A DNA stretch of 64,000 bases. It comes from Fragilaria crotonensis (Eukaryota; Bacillariophyta; Fragilariophyceae; Fragilariales; Fragilariaceae). The stretch lies in assembly GCA_022925895.1 (NCBI GenBank), contig JAKSYS010000272.1, positions 1 to 64,000 of the forward strand, read 5' to 3'. The notes beneath the pieces were generated by a model. It saw only the letters and a list, made by a program, of their open reading frames with translations. It was not told where the DNA came from and made no database searches. Shown in pieces: positions 10,984 to 21,864 of this stretch (positions within the stretch are counted from its first letter, which is position 1; each line of letters opens with the position of its first letter). The translations under genes and the position numbers were made by a program.

Positions 10984-13558
10984 TTACTCCTCACAAGAGA
11001 TTGCAACCAGCACATCATCAAAGCCATCAGCAGATACTACGACTTCTATGTCACCTGGTTTGCCGAATTCCACTTCGTCACCTTGTACTATTCCCAACAA
11101 GCGACCGTGATATGCTTTCCTTATCGGGGACTTATCGCAGGTTAAGTCGGCGGGGTCGCCGTTGCCAGTTCCTATCACTTTCCCAGCACCGGCGACGACC
11201 TCAAATCTCACCAACACTGGGTATTCATTTGGAACAGGGACGAGTCTATCGAATGCATCTAATACAACGACCTGTATCAATGCCACCTCGTCCGCGTTAA
11301 TGCCATCCGCGCCAACGCTGTCTTTGAAGGATGCCCTCAATTTCGCGGGCGGACCCGTCGTGACGCGCGCGACCTCGTTGATCATGTCGACATCGCCACA
11401 CGATGCGTAAGACCGGGCTGTGATGTTTCCGGGAGCAAATGTCACGTTCCAGGCAAGGAACCCGTAGCGAGGCATTGCCTGGCGTCCTTGAGTCTGACCA
11501 TTCAAGAAAAGTTCGACGCATGCCGCGTTTGAGTACACCCGCACCTCTACCACACAGGCATTCGATTCACAAAGATGTAAATGTCTATTTCTCTGGGCTT
11601 CAGCATTGTTCAAGGCCCAATTCCAATGGGGGAAGAGGAACAAACAATCGACGTGGGGCTTATTATTCTCCAGAGGCCACCAACTTTTATACCAACCAAC
11701 TCGATCCTTATTGAATCCAGCAATATCGTAAATGCCGAAGTGGCTAGAGATATCGGGCCATGCATATGGTGTAGGTTCTCCCTTATAGTCAAAACCTGTC
11801 CAAGTGAAACCTCCAGCTATGAAACGCCGAGTAAGAATCCCTTGTGTATTGTTCAGGTCGCTTGGATCATACCCACCCCAGGCTTTTTCCGTAGTTTGTC
11901 CCCAGGGCACAATTTGAGTATCGAATGCACTAACATGCCCGCTGGCTTGATTGTCTTCATATTCTCCTCGATCGCTTAACGCACTACTGGTTTCCGAACT
12001 GATTGCCGGGAACGTTGGGAGGAGGGCATGCCAAAAATCATAGTTGTTGGTCGCATAGTCGAATCCCAACAGATCCAAGACACTGTTCTCCATGATCCAC
12101 TCATTTTGATTTGCACTGATGACTCGTTGTCCATGTGGATCTAGGGTCTGCATGGCATCCTTGATTTCAACTGCTTTCTCCAACGATATCTTACTAGCAA
12201 CACCGTCGCCACAATCACACAAGATCTCATTGCAAATGCTCCAAATAATGATGGACGGATGATTCCGATCGCGTTTCACCAAAGTTTGGCATTTTCTACC
12301 TCACCGTTGCGATGATTTTCGTCCCACACGAGCATACCCATACGATCTGTCGCATCCAACAAAGCTACGTTGGGTGCGTTGTGAGCTGTACGCCAGGCAT
12401 TACCGCCAAGCTCTTGGATTTTGGCAATGCGGTGGGCTTGAAGAGAGTCAGGGATGGCGACTCCGAGACCAGCGAAATCTTGGTGGTTGGCGACGCCCAA
12501 AATTTTGGTGTTGACGTCATTGATGAAGAATCCGAGATCAGGGTCCCAGTGAAGCTTTCGAATTCCGAATGTTGTCCTTTCCAGATCAAATACATCCCCA
12601 TTCGCTGCCGATACAAGACTCGTTTGCAGTGTATAGAGTGAAGGGTGGACAATCGACCACAACTTGGCATTTTCAATCCTTACATTGGCTCCCACTGTTT
12701 CAATTCTAACATCAGATCCCCCCAAGGGGATAATCTTCTCAGAGGCCACAATCTGATTAACTTCATTCAATACCTCAAAGACCACTATGATTGCATCGCC
12801 AGCATTACGATAGCGCTCAACTTCGACGGATGCTATAACGACAGCATCTGCTCTGGCTGGATCATGCTGAGTTTCTGCTTGGATCGCCGATTGGACAAAC
12901 GATGGAGCGTAGATACCAAATTTTGCGAAATGGATGTCATTAAGAGCAACTAAACGAACGTGTCGATAGAGTCCACCACCGTCATACCACCAAGAATCTG
13001 GGTGAGTTGCATCTGCCATGACGACAAGCACATTTTCTTGCTCCAGAGTTACATCAAACCAAAAAGGAAGATATCCAGTTGTTGAGTTTCCCAAGTATCG
13101 GTGATTGAGATAAACATGGCAGCGCCACATACAGCCTTCCAATTCTAATCTCCATGTCTTGTTGTGAAAAGCAGGCTTGGCAAAACGCTTTCTGTACCAC
13201 GAGTAACCCAAAGGAAAGTACCCGTGATCTTTGTCGTTTGTCGTTTCGTTGACTAGACCTTCGACAACGAAATCATGTGGGATAGACACCGATTTCCAAT
13301 GTGTATCATCGTAGTCGGACCGACATTCCAGGTGCCCGATGAAGCGCAACCGTTCGATGATATCGAAGGAGAGTCGAATGTTGTGTGTTGTTTCCAACCC
13401 TTGTTCAAAGCAAAGGCGCAACGATATGGGCAATCTGATTCCAAGCCATTGTTGTAGTTTGACCTTGCACGAGCATTAGTCGTTGAACCCACTTTCGCTG
13501 TCGTCGAGGTCAGAATAGTGCTGACAAACACGGAAGTTATCCACCACGGCGAATGCAT
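10984..13558 (-). CDS. Secreted glycoside hydrolase family 2 beta-galactosidase, frame interrupted
   Basis: GH2 enzyme, probably releasing terminal beta-galactose or a related sugar outside the cell or in the secretory pathway. The likely start is ATG 13558, with a signal peptide MHSPWWITSVFVSTILTSTT, continuing to ALNKGWK. The GH2 N-terminal sugar-binding domain follows in another frame (WKSVSIPHDF, GYSWYRKRF, WWYDGGGLYRHV). The catalytic barrel has RDRNHPSIIIWSICNE (acid/base Glu), ISSETSSALSDRGEY (likely nucleophile Glu) and FTWTGFDYKGEPTPY. C-terminal beta domains run to 10984. The frame changes between about 13300 and 13400 and again at about 12282-12290, near a TTT run. Both catalytic residues survive, so the enzyme may be intact and the breaks may be assembly errors. 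The convergent upstream neighbour is the ThuA-like gene. Confidence 0.8.
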
Positions 13559-13599
13559 TCAGGACCGTCGTCTGGAAAAGCAAAACGAACAATCAAATA

Positions 13600-13623
13600 T
13601 TGGAGCGATCCCAAAACCTCAAA
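13600..13623 (+). repeat. Left terminal inverted repeat of the Harbinger-type element
   Basis: Reads TTGGAGCGATCCCAAAACCT and then CAAA. It matches the reverse complement of 15145-15168 at 23 of 24 positions. Confidence 0.85.
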
Positions 13624-13860
13624 TTCTCAAATAGCCATTTCTTCCGTTGTACATGTATTGAAGTCATGTTTTCCATGTGTACGACATGCAATACATGTTA
13701 CACTAACACATGTAAAATGAAAAACAGTGTTTTGAGGAAATGGTGTGATATCATACGTAGAATCCTAAAACTCGAAACACGAGTATTAATTTTACCATCC
13801 AAGAACACCAGACAATCCACCGCACCTGTGCTCCGCTGCTGTTAGTACCTCATCTCCACC

Positions 13861-14607
13861 ATGCTGGATGACATTGACATGATGCTGCTCTTCCTTCTCT
13901 ACCGCAGAGAAACCAAGAAGAATTCATTTCAAGTCCATTCAAGGTATCGGAAGAAGTTCCTAAAGAATCTCGGGTCACTGCAGCGCCGATTGCGCCAACG
14001 TCGTATTCCTCGTGTTTCGCTTCAAGACGCTTCTCAAAGTGCGTGGAAAACGCTGTTCAACTCAGGTAATGATCAGGCGTTAATTACCTTGACAGGCTTA
14101 ACCTTTGAAGTATTCAATTGGTTGTTGCCTAAGTTGAGTGAGTTGTATGATACGCATTCACCTTTTGGTTCCGCTGATGGTTCAATCATTGCAATTCACA
14201 ATGATCAGGTGATCAACCGAGGAGGACGACCAAGGATGATGAAAGCAACAGACTGCCTTGGTATGTGTCTTGCATGGACCAGGACAAGGGGCTCAAGTAT
14301 GGTGCTGCAGATTACTATCTTTGGGATGACTGCAACGTCCGTCAGCCTCTACCTTCGGTTCGGTCGACGAATTTTAGTTGAGGTTCTTAAAAATGAGCCA
14401 CTTTCAGCCATCGGGATTCCCAGCATTGAAAATATCAGAACTTATCAGGCAGTTATTAGGAGTCAACAGGATCCTGCTGCCAATAATGTTGCTGAGTTTG
14501 CCAGAGGTGTTAGAATGAACAGGGAAGCAACTGCTATGCGGCAATCTGCCGAGTGGGGATGCGGGCCATTCAGTCAACAGTCTGTCTTGTTTTTAATCAA
14601 TTCGTAG
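13861..14607 (+). pseudogene. Harbinger-like DDE transposase, internally deleted
   Basis: Open frame of 248 residues from ATG 13861. The N-terminal half is recognisable: a basic region (KKFLKNLGSLQRRLRQRR), LTGLTFEVFNWLLPKL, then TDCLGMCLAWTRTRGSS and ITIFGMTATSVSLYLRFG, the helix-turn-helix and lead-in typical of DDE_Tnp_4 proteins in diatoms. Near the end ATAMRQSAEWG corresponds to the conserved late motif of the family. The intervening 100 or so residues with the catalytic acids appear missing between about residues 190 and 215, so it should not be catalytically active. Confidence 0.75.
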
Positions 14608-14623
14608 ATTCTCTTCGCTCTTC

Positions 14624-14989
14624 TCACATCTGGAGGACAGTTTGGGTCTCAGTTGGAGTCTTCTCAAGATAAAGCTTTGCAAACTTTCGGCGCAAGGCAT
14701 CTCGGCTCCTATCACGGTCAGGGTACATACTGTGATGCTGCCTTTCAACATCATCCCATTCTCCCATTCCAATGGGTAGAATCTCTTCAATGACATCAAG
14801 GAGGAGTCCAGCTCCGTTTGGGAGAAGCCAGGCCTCTCTTCTTCCTGGGAGGCATGAGAGGATGCGATGAATTGCAGTGTGAAAAACTTCTGATTCTTGT
14901 GTTGAGAGCTCTGTGCGTTTCGAAAGAAGCTGGTATGTTTTTGTCCGTAGACTTGAACGTGAACGGAAATTTGAGGTTCTGGGTATCAT
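14624..14989 (-). CDS. Myb/SANT-like accessory protein of the Harbinger-type element
   Basis: About 121 residues if the ATG at 14989, inside the element, is the start; the frame is open upstream to the element end. The recognisable part is DVIEEILPIGMGEWDDVERQ, then RDALRRKFAKLYLEKTPT. This is the trihelix/Myb-like domain that accompanies Harbinger transposases and is thought to help them bind their ends. The protein ends soon after this domain, earlier than full-length relatives, so it is probably truncated. It is convergent with the transposase remnant, 16 bases apart. Confidence 0.6.
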   Translation of the reverse strand: MIPRTSNFRSRSSLRTKTYQLLSKRTELSTQESEVFHTAIHRILSCLPGRREAWLLPNGAGLLLDVIEEILPIGMGEWDDVERQHHSMYPDRDRSRDALRRKFAKLYLEKTPTETQTVLQM

Positions 14990-15144
14990 GACCAAATTCT
15001 GGTCAACCTCAATTTGAGTTTGACAAGAATTTGTGTTTTTGGGGATTTGACTGTCGCCCATTTCTGGCGCGAAGAATTGAAAAAAATCGCATCCCGCCAA
15101 AAAAAAAGATGATTTGGGTATTTGGTACCTGAAAATTATAGGTG

Positions 15145-15168
15145 TTTGAGGTTTTGGGATCGTTCCAA
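15145..15168 (-). repeat. Right terminal inverted repeat of the Harbinger-type element
   Basis: On the minus strand it reads TTGGAACGATCCCAAAACCT and then CAAA, one mismatch from the left end. It defines the outer boundary next to the short intergenic gap before the kinase gene. Confidence 0.85.
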
Positions 15169-15578
15169 TTTTGTCTCCCCTACTACGTAGATCTACCCTA
15201 CCTAGAAATGATGTCATGTGAAATGTTTGAAACAATCGGTCGAAGTTCAGAAATGGATTTTGGATCTTCTCACGTATGTCATACTGCGGTCTGCGGTAAG
15301 TATACGAGTATACGAGTATACGACTCTACACGACCACCTACGGTATGTCATACCTGGTACACATGTATGGCGCTCCCGCACTGATGATTTACGTACTCAT
15401 AAAGCGAATTCTATGTGTAGGCAGGTGTACAAAATATGCTTGAAAAAAGTGCAGCAGCCCGCTCAGTGAGTCAGGTGATCCTATGCAGTCGCCTCATCAC
15501 AATCCAGACCTGTAGTATGCTCTAGTTAAGTGTCTACTATGTATGCACGTATGGTTCAACGAACTCAAGTCGTTCGCA
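15169..15578. other. Intergenic region
   Basis: About 410 bases between the transposon end and the 3' end of the kinase gene. It holds a short tandem run of TATACGAG units at about 15298-15325 and nothing else recognisable. Confidence 0.4.
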
Positions 15579-17360
15579 CTATGCCTCGGGGATCGGAACG
15601 CGCGGTTTGCGAGGGCGTCGGTAGCTGTAGTCGTAGAATTGATCCAAACTCACCACGTTCGCCCGCTGGCGGCCGCCCTCTTGGTCGAGGTTGCTGCCAT
15701 AGTCCTCAAAGGTATCGAAATTCTGGGTAACGCGCTGAACCAGCTGCTCGAAGCGTGGGTCAGATTTTGGGCAGGTTCTGGGGAGTGATTATGCCGGTGA
15801 GTATGTGCTTCATGATTTTGTAGTGGTATAACATGTGGACAACCCAACTTACTTCAAATATTCCAGGAGCTCAGGGAACTCCGCTGCTCCTGCGGGCAGC
15901 AGTGGACCTTCAACCTCACCAAGGTGTTCCCAATCGAATCCTCTGTACCATGGATGCGCAATGATTTGCTGGAATCCATTCGTGAATTCCCCATTCGGCA
16001 CGGAACTTCCGATGCGATTCTCTGGACCAGCCAGGAGACATGAGAGAAAATCGATACATTCCCTAGATAATTTCCCTTTACTTCGGCGGGGATCTCAAGG
16101 CACTGACGCCAACGCAAAATCTTGCGACACGTCGTCACAGGATCTTCCGCATAGAAGGTGTGTAGCCAACGAGGCACTCGTACATGATAACTCAAGAGAC
16201 CACCAATCCACAGTACACGTGTAGGAATATCCAGAAGCTCCATTTTGAGCAGCGAGAACCTCCGGTGCAATGTAGTCAGGAGTCCCTACTGTAGAAATGG
16301 CATTTTCGGCGGACCTTCCCAGTAGGCATTTGTGGTCGCGCGGCGCCATCATCGATTCCTTCATCAATAGACATTGCCATAACATCTCCATGAGGACGGT
16401 GCATACCAAAGCCGCCACCGTTGCCCATCTGAGTGTTGTTCCAATCGTTACTAGCGCCAGGTCCTGACAGATCTTGTTTCTTCATCATTTCGATAATAAA
16501 ATCAGGATGGTCTCTTGGACTAATATCTCCCACTTTTTTGCAAAGTCCCAAATCAGTCAGCTTTAAGTGTCCCCTGGCGTCGAGAAGCATATTGTCTGGC
16601 TTGATATCTCGGTGAATGTAGCCTAATGCATGAACTGATGAAATGGCAAATGCAGCCTCAGCCATAAAGAATCGAGTCACAGATTCGGAGAAGGTGTCCT
16701 CTTTCATTAGCAAACTCATCAAATCGCCTCCAGGCATAAAGTCCATCACCATGTAGAGATGCGTCGCATCTGTGAAGGAATAGTGAAGTACTGTTAACCA
16801 ACGGTTGCTTTCATCAGCTTTGGCCAGAATATCGCGCTCTGCTTTGACATGTCCGACTTGGTTCTTCAGCACCATCATCTCCTTCTTCATGGACTTGAGC
16901 GCAAATATTTGTCCGCCGCTAGGATCTGTCTTATCGGGCGTTTTCCGTCGGACCAAGCGCACCTCACCAAAGGCTCCACGACCTACGACCACCAAAGACT
17001 CAAAGTCCGCAGTTGTAATCGCCTTTCGTGTTTCCTTTTGAATTGAGATCTCCTCCTGCTCCAATTCGTTCCGAAGATTCTGCTTCCTCTCTTCGGGAAG
17101 ACCAATCATCTTTCGTTCCAGTTGCATCTTACGCGCATGTTTTTCCTCCTTTCAATTTTTCCGTGGAAAAAGACGATATGATAAGCGGTGGGAAACAATG
17201 GGGGGAGAAAAAACTTGACATGTAAACATCTTACCTGATCATTCTTGAGCCCTTGGTAGCGTTGACTCAAAAGATGCTTGACTCTGTTGGCACGTTCTTC
17301 CATTTCCTTGTCAGCCGCAGCCATGGCTTCATCATCATGGGCTGTCATTTTTAGAGACAT
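15579..17360 (-). CDS. NDR/LATS-family AGC protein kinase, frame interrupted
   Basis: Serine/threonine kinase of the NDR group, which acts with Mob co-activators in morphogenesis and cell division. Exons: 17235-17360, then 15853-17148, then 15579-15777. Introns are 17149-17234 (86 nt) and 15778-15852 (75 nt). Motifs in order: Mob-binding N-terminus ([26 protein letters not shown]), G-loop [12 protein letters not shown] lysine in [19 protein letters not shown], the magnesium loop as DLG in KLTDLGLC, the long NDR insert ending in VRRK, then [30 protein letters not shown], and a C-terminal hydrophobic motif FYDYSYRR with the phosphorylatable serine. The middle exon changes frame near 16305, 16190, 16155 and 16075, mostly at short runs. 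All conserved blocks are present, so the breaks may be assembly indels. DLG in place of the usual DFG is notable. Confidence 0.82.
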
Positions 17361-18502
17361 TTCTTCGAGTTTCTCTGCGACCGTGTCTCTGCAAACTTCT
17401 TCGTCTATCTTCTCTCGATACTCGCAAAGCTTCTACTTAGGTCGAGTCGTTCCACGCTCGTCAAACGATTCTCTTGAAAGGAGGGAGTTGCTTCCGTTGT
17501 AGATACTACTTTCTATTTCAAGCTTGGTCTCGCGTCTTCTCACGTCTCACCCTAGGCCTTTGTCTGTGTGTGTGTGTGGCGAAGTCACTCACACTGACTT
17601 TGCAATTGCGGTTTCGTATGCCGTGCACTGTGGACCGTGGACGGCTTTCAATTAAATATATACTCCGAGTATATGGAAAAATCTCTTTTTAACCCCAAAA
17701 CATCTCGCATAGCCGGCGATGTGGCAGGCAGAAAAGTCAGAATCGAGGCGTTGAGAATTGTGGGACTCAGGCGAGCTCGGTGTACCATGCTGCAGTACTC
17801 GGAGTACCAGGTACCATCTAATAGTAGTACTCTGGTACTACTATAGCGTTCTAGCTATAGTAGTACCAAGTGCAGTACAAGTACCATGGTTGCGTTCACT
17901 TCGTCCCAACGGGAATACTCGTATGCAGTACGGTACCTGGTATTCAGTACTGAAGTAATACATGATTGCAAGATGTCCCTATTCGAGCCGATCGAGCTTT
18001 TAAAATAAATCGACTATCTGAAATTAAAAGCTTATCACACTCCTGTTCCTCTAACTAGCATTTAAAAAGACGTCCGGACACGTGGCAACACTTGGTTCTT
18101 GGTATATTGATATATGGAAGCGCTCCAAACAACGGGACATCTAGTCGGGGCTCCCGACCGGACATGCTGACATGCGCCTACATACGGGATCGCGTACAGT
18201 GCCACGAAAGTACTAAATGCGGTAACCGTAGCAGTACATACTACACCGTATTCGAGTACTCCAGTCTCCAGTCTCCAGTCTCCGGTCTCCGGTGGCCCTG
18301 GTTTACCGCTGTGAGTATGAGACATACGCTCATCAATCGTTTCTCCCTTCACGGTTCACGGGTGCTCGAGGGATGCCCCTACGTTCTCGTTGGACCGAAT
18401 CGCAAAGAGTAGTTGATTGGCAGTCGTTCATCATTCATCATTTTCCTGACCTTGCCGCGCAATTGAGATTCAATTTGACTTTCACTTTGTGACATTGCCG
18501 TC
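17361..18502. other. Intergenic region, extreme GTAC density
   Basis: About 1.1 kb between two divergent genes. A (TG)n run lies at about 17565-17577. Positions 17781-17950 contain twelve GTAC tetranucleotides by direct count, where about one would be expected. A 7-base tandem repeat lies at 18262-18289. No gene recognised. Confidence 0.6.
18262..18289 (+). repeat. Four copies of a 7-base tandem repeat
   Basis: The unit CAGTCTC repeats three times and is followed by a variant, CGGTCTC. Similar small duplications occur at other GTAC-rich spots (for example 25015-25040 and 53710-53730). Confidence 0.7.
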
Positions 18503-20113
18503 ATGAGGACTTGGCTGACAGTTGCTGTAGTCCTAGCTAACCTAAGGCCCCTTGTTAGTTTCGCTCCTACAAAAACAACTTGGACCTTCGATGCAGCCAG
18601 CTCAAACATGCCGTGGACGACAATGGTAGATACCCAGCTCACAGTGGTACCCGCTTCCATTCTGGCTGACTATGACCTCCTGGTATTGGTCGTTCCCAAC
18701 AATTCAAGCAAAATTGATGACACCGGAAACGTCACTGCCTCGAATGAATTGGATGGAGTGATCGTATCCATGTTGGAAGGAAAAGTCAAGTCGGTGGTTC
18801 GAATACTCAATGGAACCGCAATGAAGCGCTTCCTACTGGTGGAACTTCCTGAAGATGAAAGTGATGATGGCACCTTGGGGCGCAAGGTGGCTGACTCGGT
18901 TCTAGCAGCCTTGAGCTCGGAAAAGGGCGTGACATCCTGTGGGGTTATCTTGCCAGAAAGGTGCAACTCGACCTCATTCTTTTCCGAATGCTCCTCCACT
19001 ATTTTATCAGGGCTATACAATGACAAAAGATTCAAGGGAAAGGTAGACGACGATGCCAAATCAGTCGAGACAATAGAGTTCATAAGCAATGGTTCGTCCA
19101 TAGACAACCAAATGGCATCCGATGCAGTCCGTCACGGTTCAATCTTGGCTAGAGGAGTTTATCTGGCCAAAGATATTGTAAACGCACCTCACAATTCCCT
19201 CAATTCTCACGGCCTTGTGACTGTCGCCAAGACTGTCGCGGCACAGAGTGGAGGACGACTTTCGTGTCAAGTCTTGGAAACTGCGGACTGCGAGAAACGT
19301 GGCATGGGCGCGTTTTTGGGAGTTGCACGTGGTTCCGAAACTGCTCCGAAGCTGATTCACCTCACCTATAGGCCCAGACAGCGAGGTAGCAAGAGTAATC
19401 CGTTGAAAAAGCTTGGCGTCGTGGGAAAAGGATTGCTCTTTGATACAGGTGGATATAGCATCAAAACGGCGATGATGGAATTGATGAAGTTCGACTGCGG
19501 CGGAGCGGCTGCCGTTTTAGGAGCCGCGTGTGCCGTTGCCGCCTTACAACCCGAAGGTATTGAGGTTCACTTTGTGATTGCCGCCTGTGAAAATATGATA
19601 AACGAGCGAGCCGTTGTTCCAGGCGATGTCTTGACGGCTGCCAACGGAATAACAATCGAAGTTGTCAACACTGATGCCGAAGGCCGTCTGACAATGGCCG
19701 ATGCACTCGTCTACATTGATAAGGAGGTTGGTTGTGACACGATCATTGAGCTCTCGACACTGACAGGATCCTGCATCGGTGCACTAGGAACTGCCATGTC
19801 GGGTGTTTGGACTGACGATGACGGCTTGCTAGATGCATTGCTGTCGGCGGCCCAGGCCTCGGGCGAAAAGTTGTGGCACATGCCGCTCGAGAAATCCTAT
19901 AATGAAGAGATCAAGTCCAAGATAGCTGACTTGAAAAACGTTGGCGGACGCTATGCTGGAGCCATCACTGCTGCCCTGTTTCTTACAAATTTTGTTGAGG
20001 ACAAACCTTTTGCCCATATCGACATGGCAGGGCCTGTGTGGAGTGCAAAGACTGGCGCAACTGGTTGGGGCACAAAGTTGGTCATTGAATGGGTCTGTCG
20101 CAATGGTATATGA
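18503..20113 (+). CDS. LAP: M17 leucyl aminopeptidase with signal sequence
   Basis: Single-exon gene of 536 residues from ATG 18503. The N-terminus (MRTWLTVAVVLANLRPLVSFAP) is a signal peptide ending in a SFAP motif, which suggests plastid or secretory targeting. The C-terminal catalytic domain has the M17 hallmarks: VGKGLLFDTGGYSIK (metal-binding lysine and aspartate), MKFDCGGAAAVLGA, and NTDAEGRLTMADALVY with the signature aspartate/glutamate pair. Enzymes of this family form hexamers and remove N-terminal residues from peptides using two metal ions. The N-terminal domain is divergent, as usual. The convergent neighbour is the decarboxylase-like gene, whose stop lies 116 bases away. Confidence 0.9.
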   Translation: MRTWLTVAVVLANLRPLVSFAPTKTTWTFDAASSNMPWTTMVDTQLTVVPASILADYDLLVLVVPNNSSKIDDTGNVTASNELDGVIVSMLEGKVKSVVRILNGTAMKRFLLVELPEDESDDGTLGRKVADSVLAALSSEKGVTSCGVILPERCNSTSFFSECSSTILSGLYNDKRFKGKVDDDAKSVETIEFISNGSSIDNQMASDAVRHGSILARGVYLAKDIVNAPHNSLNSHGLVTVAKTVAAQSGGRLSCQVLETADCEKRGMGAFLGVARGSETAPKLIHLTYRPRQRGSKSNPLKKLGVVGKGLLFDTGGYSIKTAMMELMKFDCGGAAAVLGAACAVAALQPEGIEVHFVIAACENMINERAVVPGDVLTAANGITIEVVNTDAEGRLTMADALVYIDKEVGCDTIIELSTLTGSCIGALGTAMSGVWTDDDGLLDALLSAAQASGEKLWHMPLEKSYNEEIKSKIADLKNVGGRYAGAITAALFLTNFVEDKPFAHIDMAGPVWSAKTGATGWGTKLVIEWVCRNGI

Positions 20114-20229
20114 GAGTTTTGGGTCTGAAATTTTGCAGGCTACATTACTAGCAATTTTTGAACAACTTCAAAATAGTCCTCACTAGCTGGCTGGACTTCT
20201 TTTCGCTTCATCATCGGAAAGTCAGGATT

Positions 20230-21864
20230 TTAGGCGGATTCAGCGACTCCTGAGAATGAAGGGCGCTGCCACGGCTCCGCAGAGTTTTTCAATTCACCGC
20301 CCCACAGGTTACTGGAAAGTTGCATCAACGGAGATCCTTCGCGTGCAGGTTTGGTTCGTCCAAACTTGTATTTGCATTCTTCCAACTCGTGAACAAACTG
20401 GTCAATCTTTGGTCTTGTTACATTTGGCATTACCACCACGTGCGCAATGTCTTCCTCGCAGGCGAGCTGCCAACGCTTGACGAGTGCGTCATCCAAGGGT
20501 CGCTCCAAGACGACAGTGGTGCTGAGGTCGTTGAGACGGCATGACAAGCCTATCGATGTGATCTTTTCTTCCAAGTATCGGGCTGTGTTCATGCATTGCC
20601 TGACGAGTGTTGATTGAGTGATTAGGATCCATTCAGATTACCACAAAAATGTGTCAACTTACAGTACATCTTCCTTGATTCCAGCAATAGACTTCTTTCT
20701 GAGCGAATACCACATGTAGAGAGCGCTTTGGCCGTTTCGAGAGCCCATTATCGTCGTATCAACACTATTAAGATAGTCAATGCGCTCTTCTACCTTTCTC
20801 ACATGCTCCTTGCGACTCAGAGCGATCCCACAAGGCATGGGACATCCCAACATCTTGTGTCCACTGACTGTGATGCTGTCAATATTCTTGCGAAACGAAA
20901 TTTCTGGCGCATTATCCAAGAAAGGCATCATCATCGCGAACAAGGCTCCGTCGCAGTGAATGTAGTAGCGATCTCGTGGAATCTCCAGATCTTGGAGGAT
21001 CTGCAAGATACGGTCCAGATTATCGACGGCTCCCTTCACAGTGGTTCCGATATTCACATTGATAATTGCAGGCTTATCGCGATTGAGCGCAAGCTCTTGC
21101 GCAAGTGTGTCGTAATCGATTTCTCCCATTGGTAAAGTAGAAATCGAACGGCAGTCCATGCGATAGTACCGGGCTGCTTTAAAAACGCTGTAATGGGATT
21201 CTCTGCTGGCGTACAGAATGCCATCCGGGTAGCACTCACGAGCCAGCAAAATACCGTGAAGATTTCCTTCGGTTCCACAGGTCGTGACATACCCCCATGT
21301 TTCATCGGGTGTTGCCTTGAATAAGTGAGCGAAGAAATCAATGACGGCACACTCGAATTGTCGACTGTGAACTCCGTAATTCGATGGGACGAACGGGTCA
21401 CCCAGATTATTGATGGAGTAACGCATAAAATGGTAGCATTCTTCATGATTGTACATAAGATTGTAGGGATATCCAAAGTGGACACTAGACCTTCGCTGCA
21501 ACAGTTGATCATACGCTCCTAAAATCTCCGTCTCCGTCGGTAAAGAAGCTCGAACTGACTCATCAACAGGGATCTTCACAGCTTCCTTCGATAACTTATA
21601 TTGATCTTTTGGCGACAGAGGGTCACAAATGGCCCCACCTGCACCCCACGCATCAAATACAGCCCAAGGTGATGGCGTTCCCAACTTTGAGGCATTGTCA
21701 TGAAAGAAATCATTGCTCTCCTCGTCGTCATCTACCGGAATCCTCAAGAACGCTGCCGAAGACTTGAAGCGATTTGAATGATCTTTGTTGCTGAACCATC
21801 GCTTGGGACAAGCTCGTGCACATACACGTTTCGCAAAGGACCGTGACAATGCAATAGGGATCAT
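20230..21864 (-). CDS. PLP-dependent serine/histidine decarboxylase-like enzyme
   Basis: Group II amino-acid decarboxylase of 523 residues. Exons 20663-21864 and 20230-20599 are separated by a 63-nt intron (20600-20662, donor GTAAGT). The start is ATG 21864; the frame is open upstream only from GTG. The N-terminus MIPIALSRSFAKRVCARACP is basic and amphipathic, suggesting mitochondrial targeting. Core motifs: FGYPYN, VTTCGTEGN (phosphate loop), YASRESHYSVFKAARYY, NIGTTVKGAVDN, HCDGALF (aspartate on the pyridine nitrogen) and TVSGHKMLGCPMPCG with the PLP-binding lysine. This pattern is that of plant serine decarboxylase, which makes ethanolamine for phospholipids, and of related histidine decarboxylases. 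Substrate cannot be fixed from sequence alone. Confidence 0.85.

Larger units (their letters stand above)
13600..15168. mobile_element. Harbinger-type DNA transposon, internally deleted
   Basis: The ends form a 24-base terminal inverted repeat: 13600-13623 and, inverted, 15145-15168. They share CGATCCCAAAACCTCAAA with one mismatch nearer the tip. Inside lie two convergent genes typical of PIF/Harbinger elements: a DDE_Tnp_4-like transposase (+) and a Myb/SANT-like protein (-). The transposase lacks the stretch that should hold the catalytic acidic residues, so the 1.57-kb copy is probably non-autonomous. I could not settle a 3-base target duplication. It sits 42 bases upstream of the GH2 start codon, so it may have displaced that gene's promoter. 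Confidence 0.8.

Noticed and set aside
15543-15788. Plus-strand frame with a hydrophobic alanine/valine run
   Set aside because: It is antisense to the last exon of the NDR kinase, whose FYDYSYRR motif is clearly real.
17565-17577. TG dinucleotide run
   Set aside because: Ordinary short microsatellite in an intergenic region.
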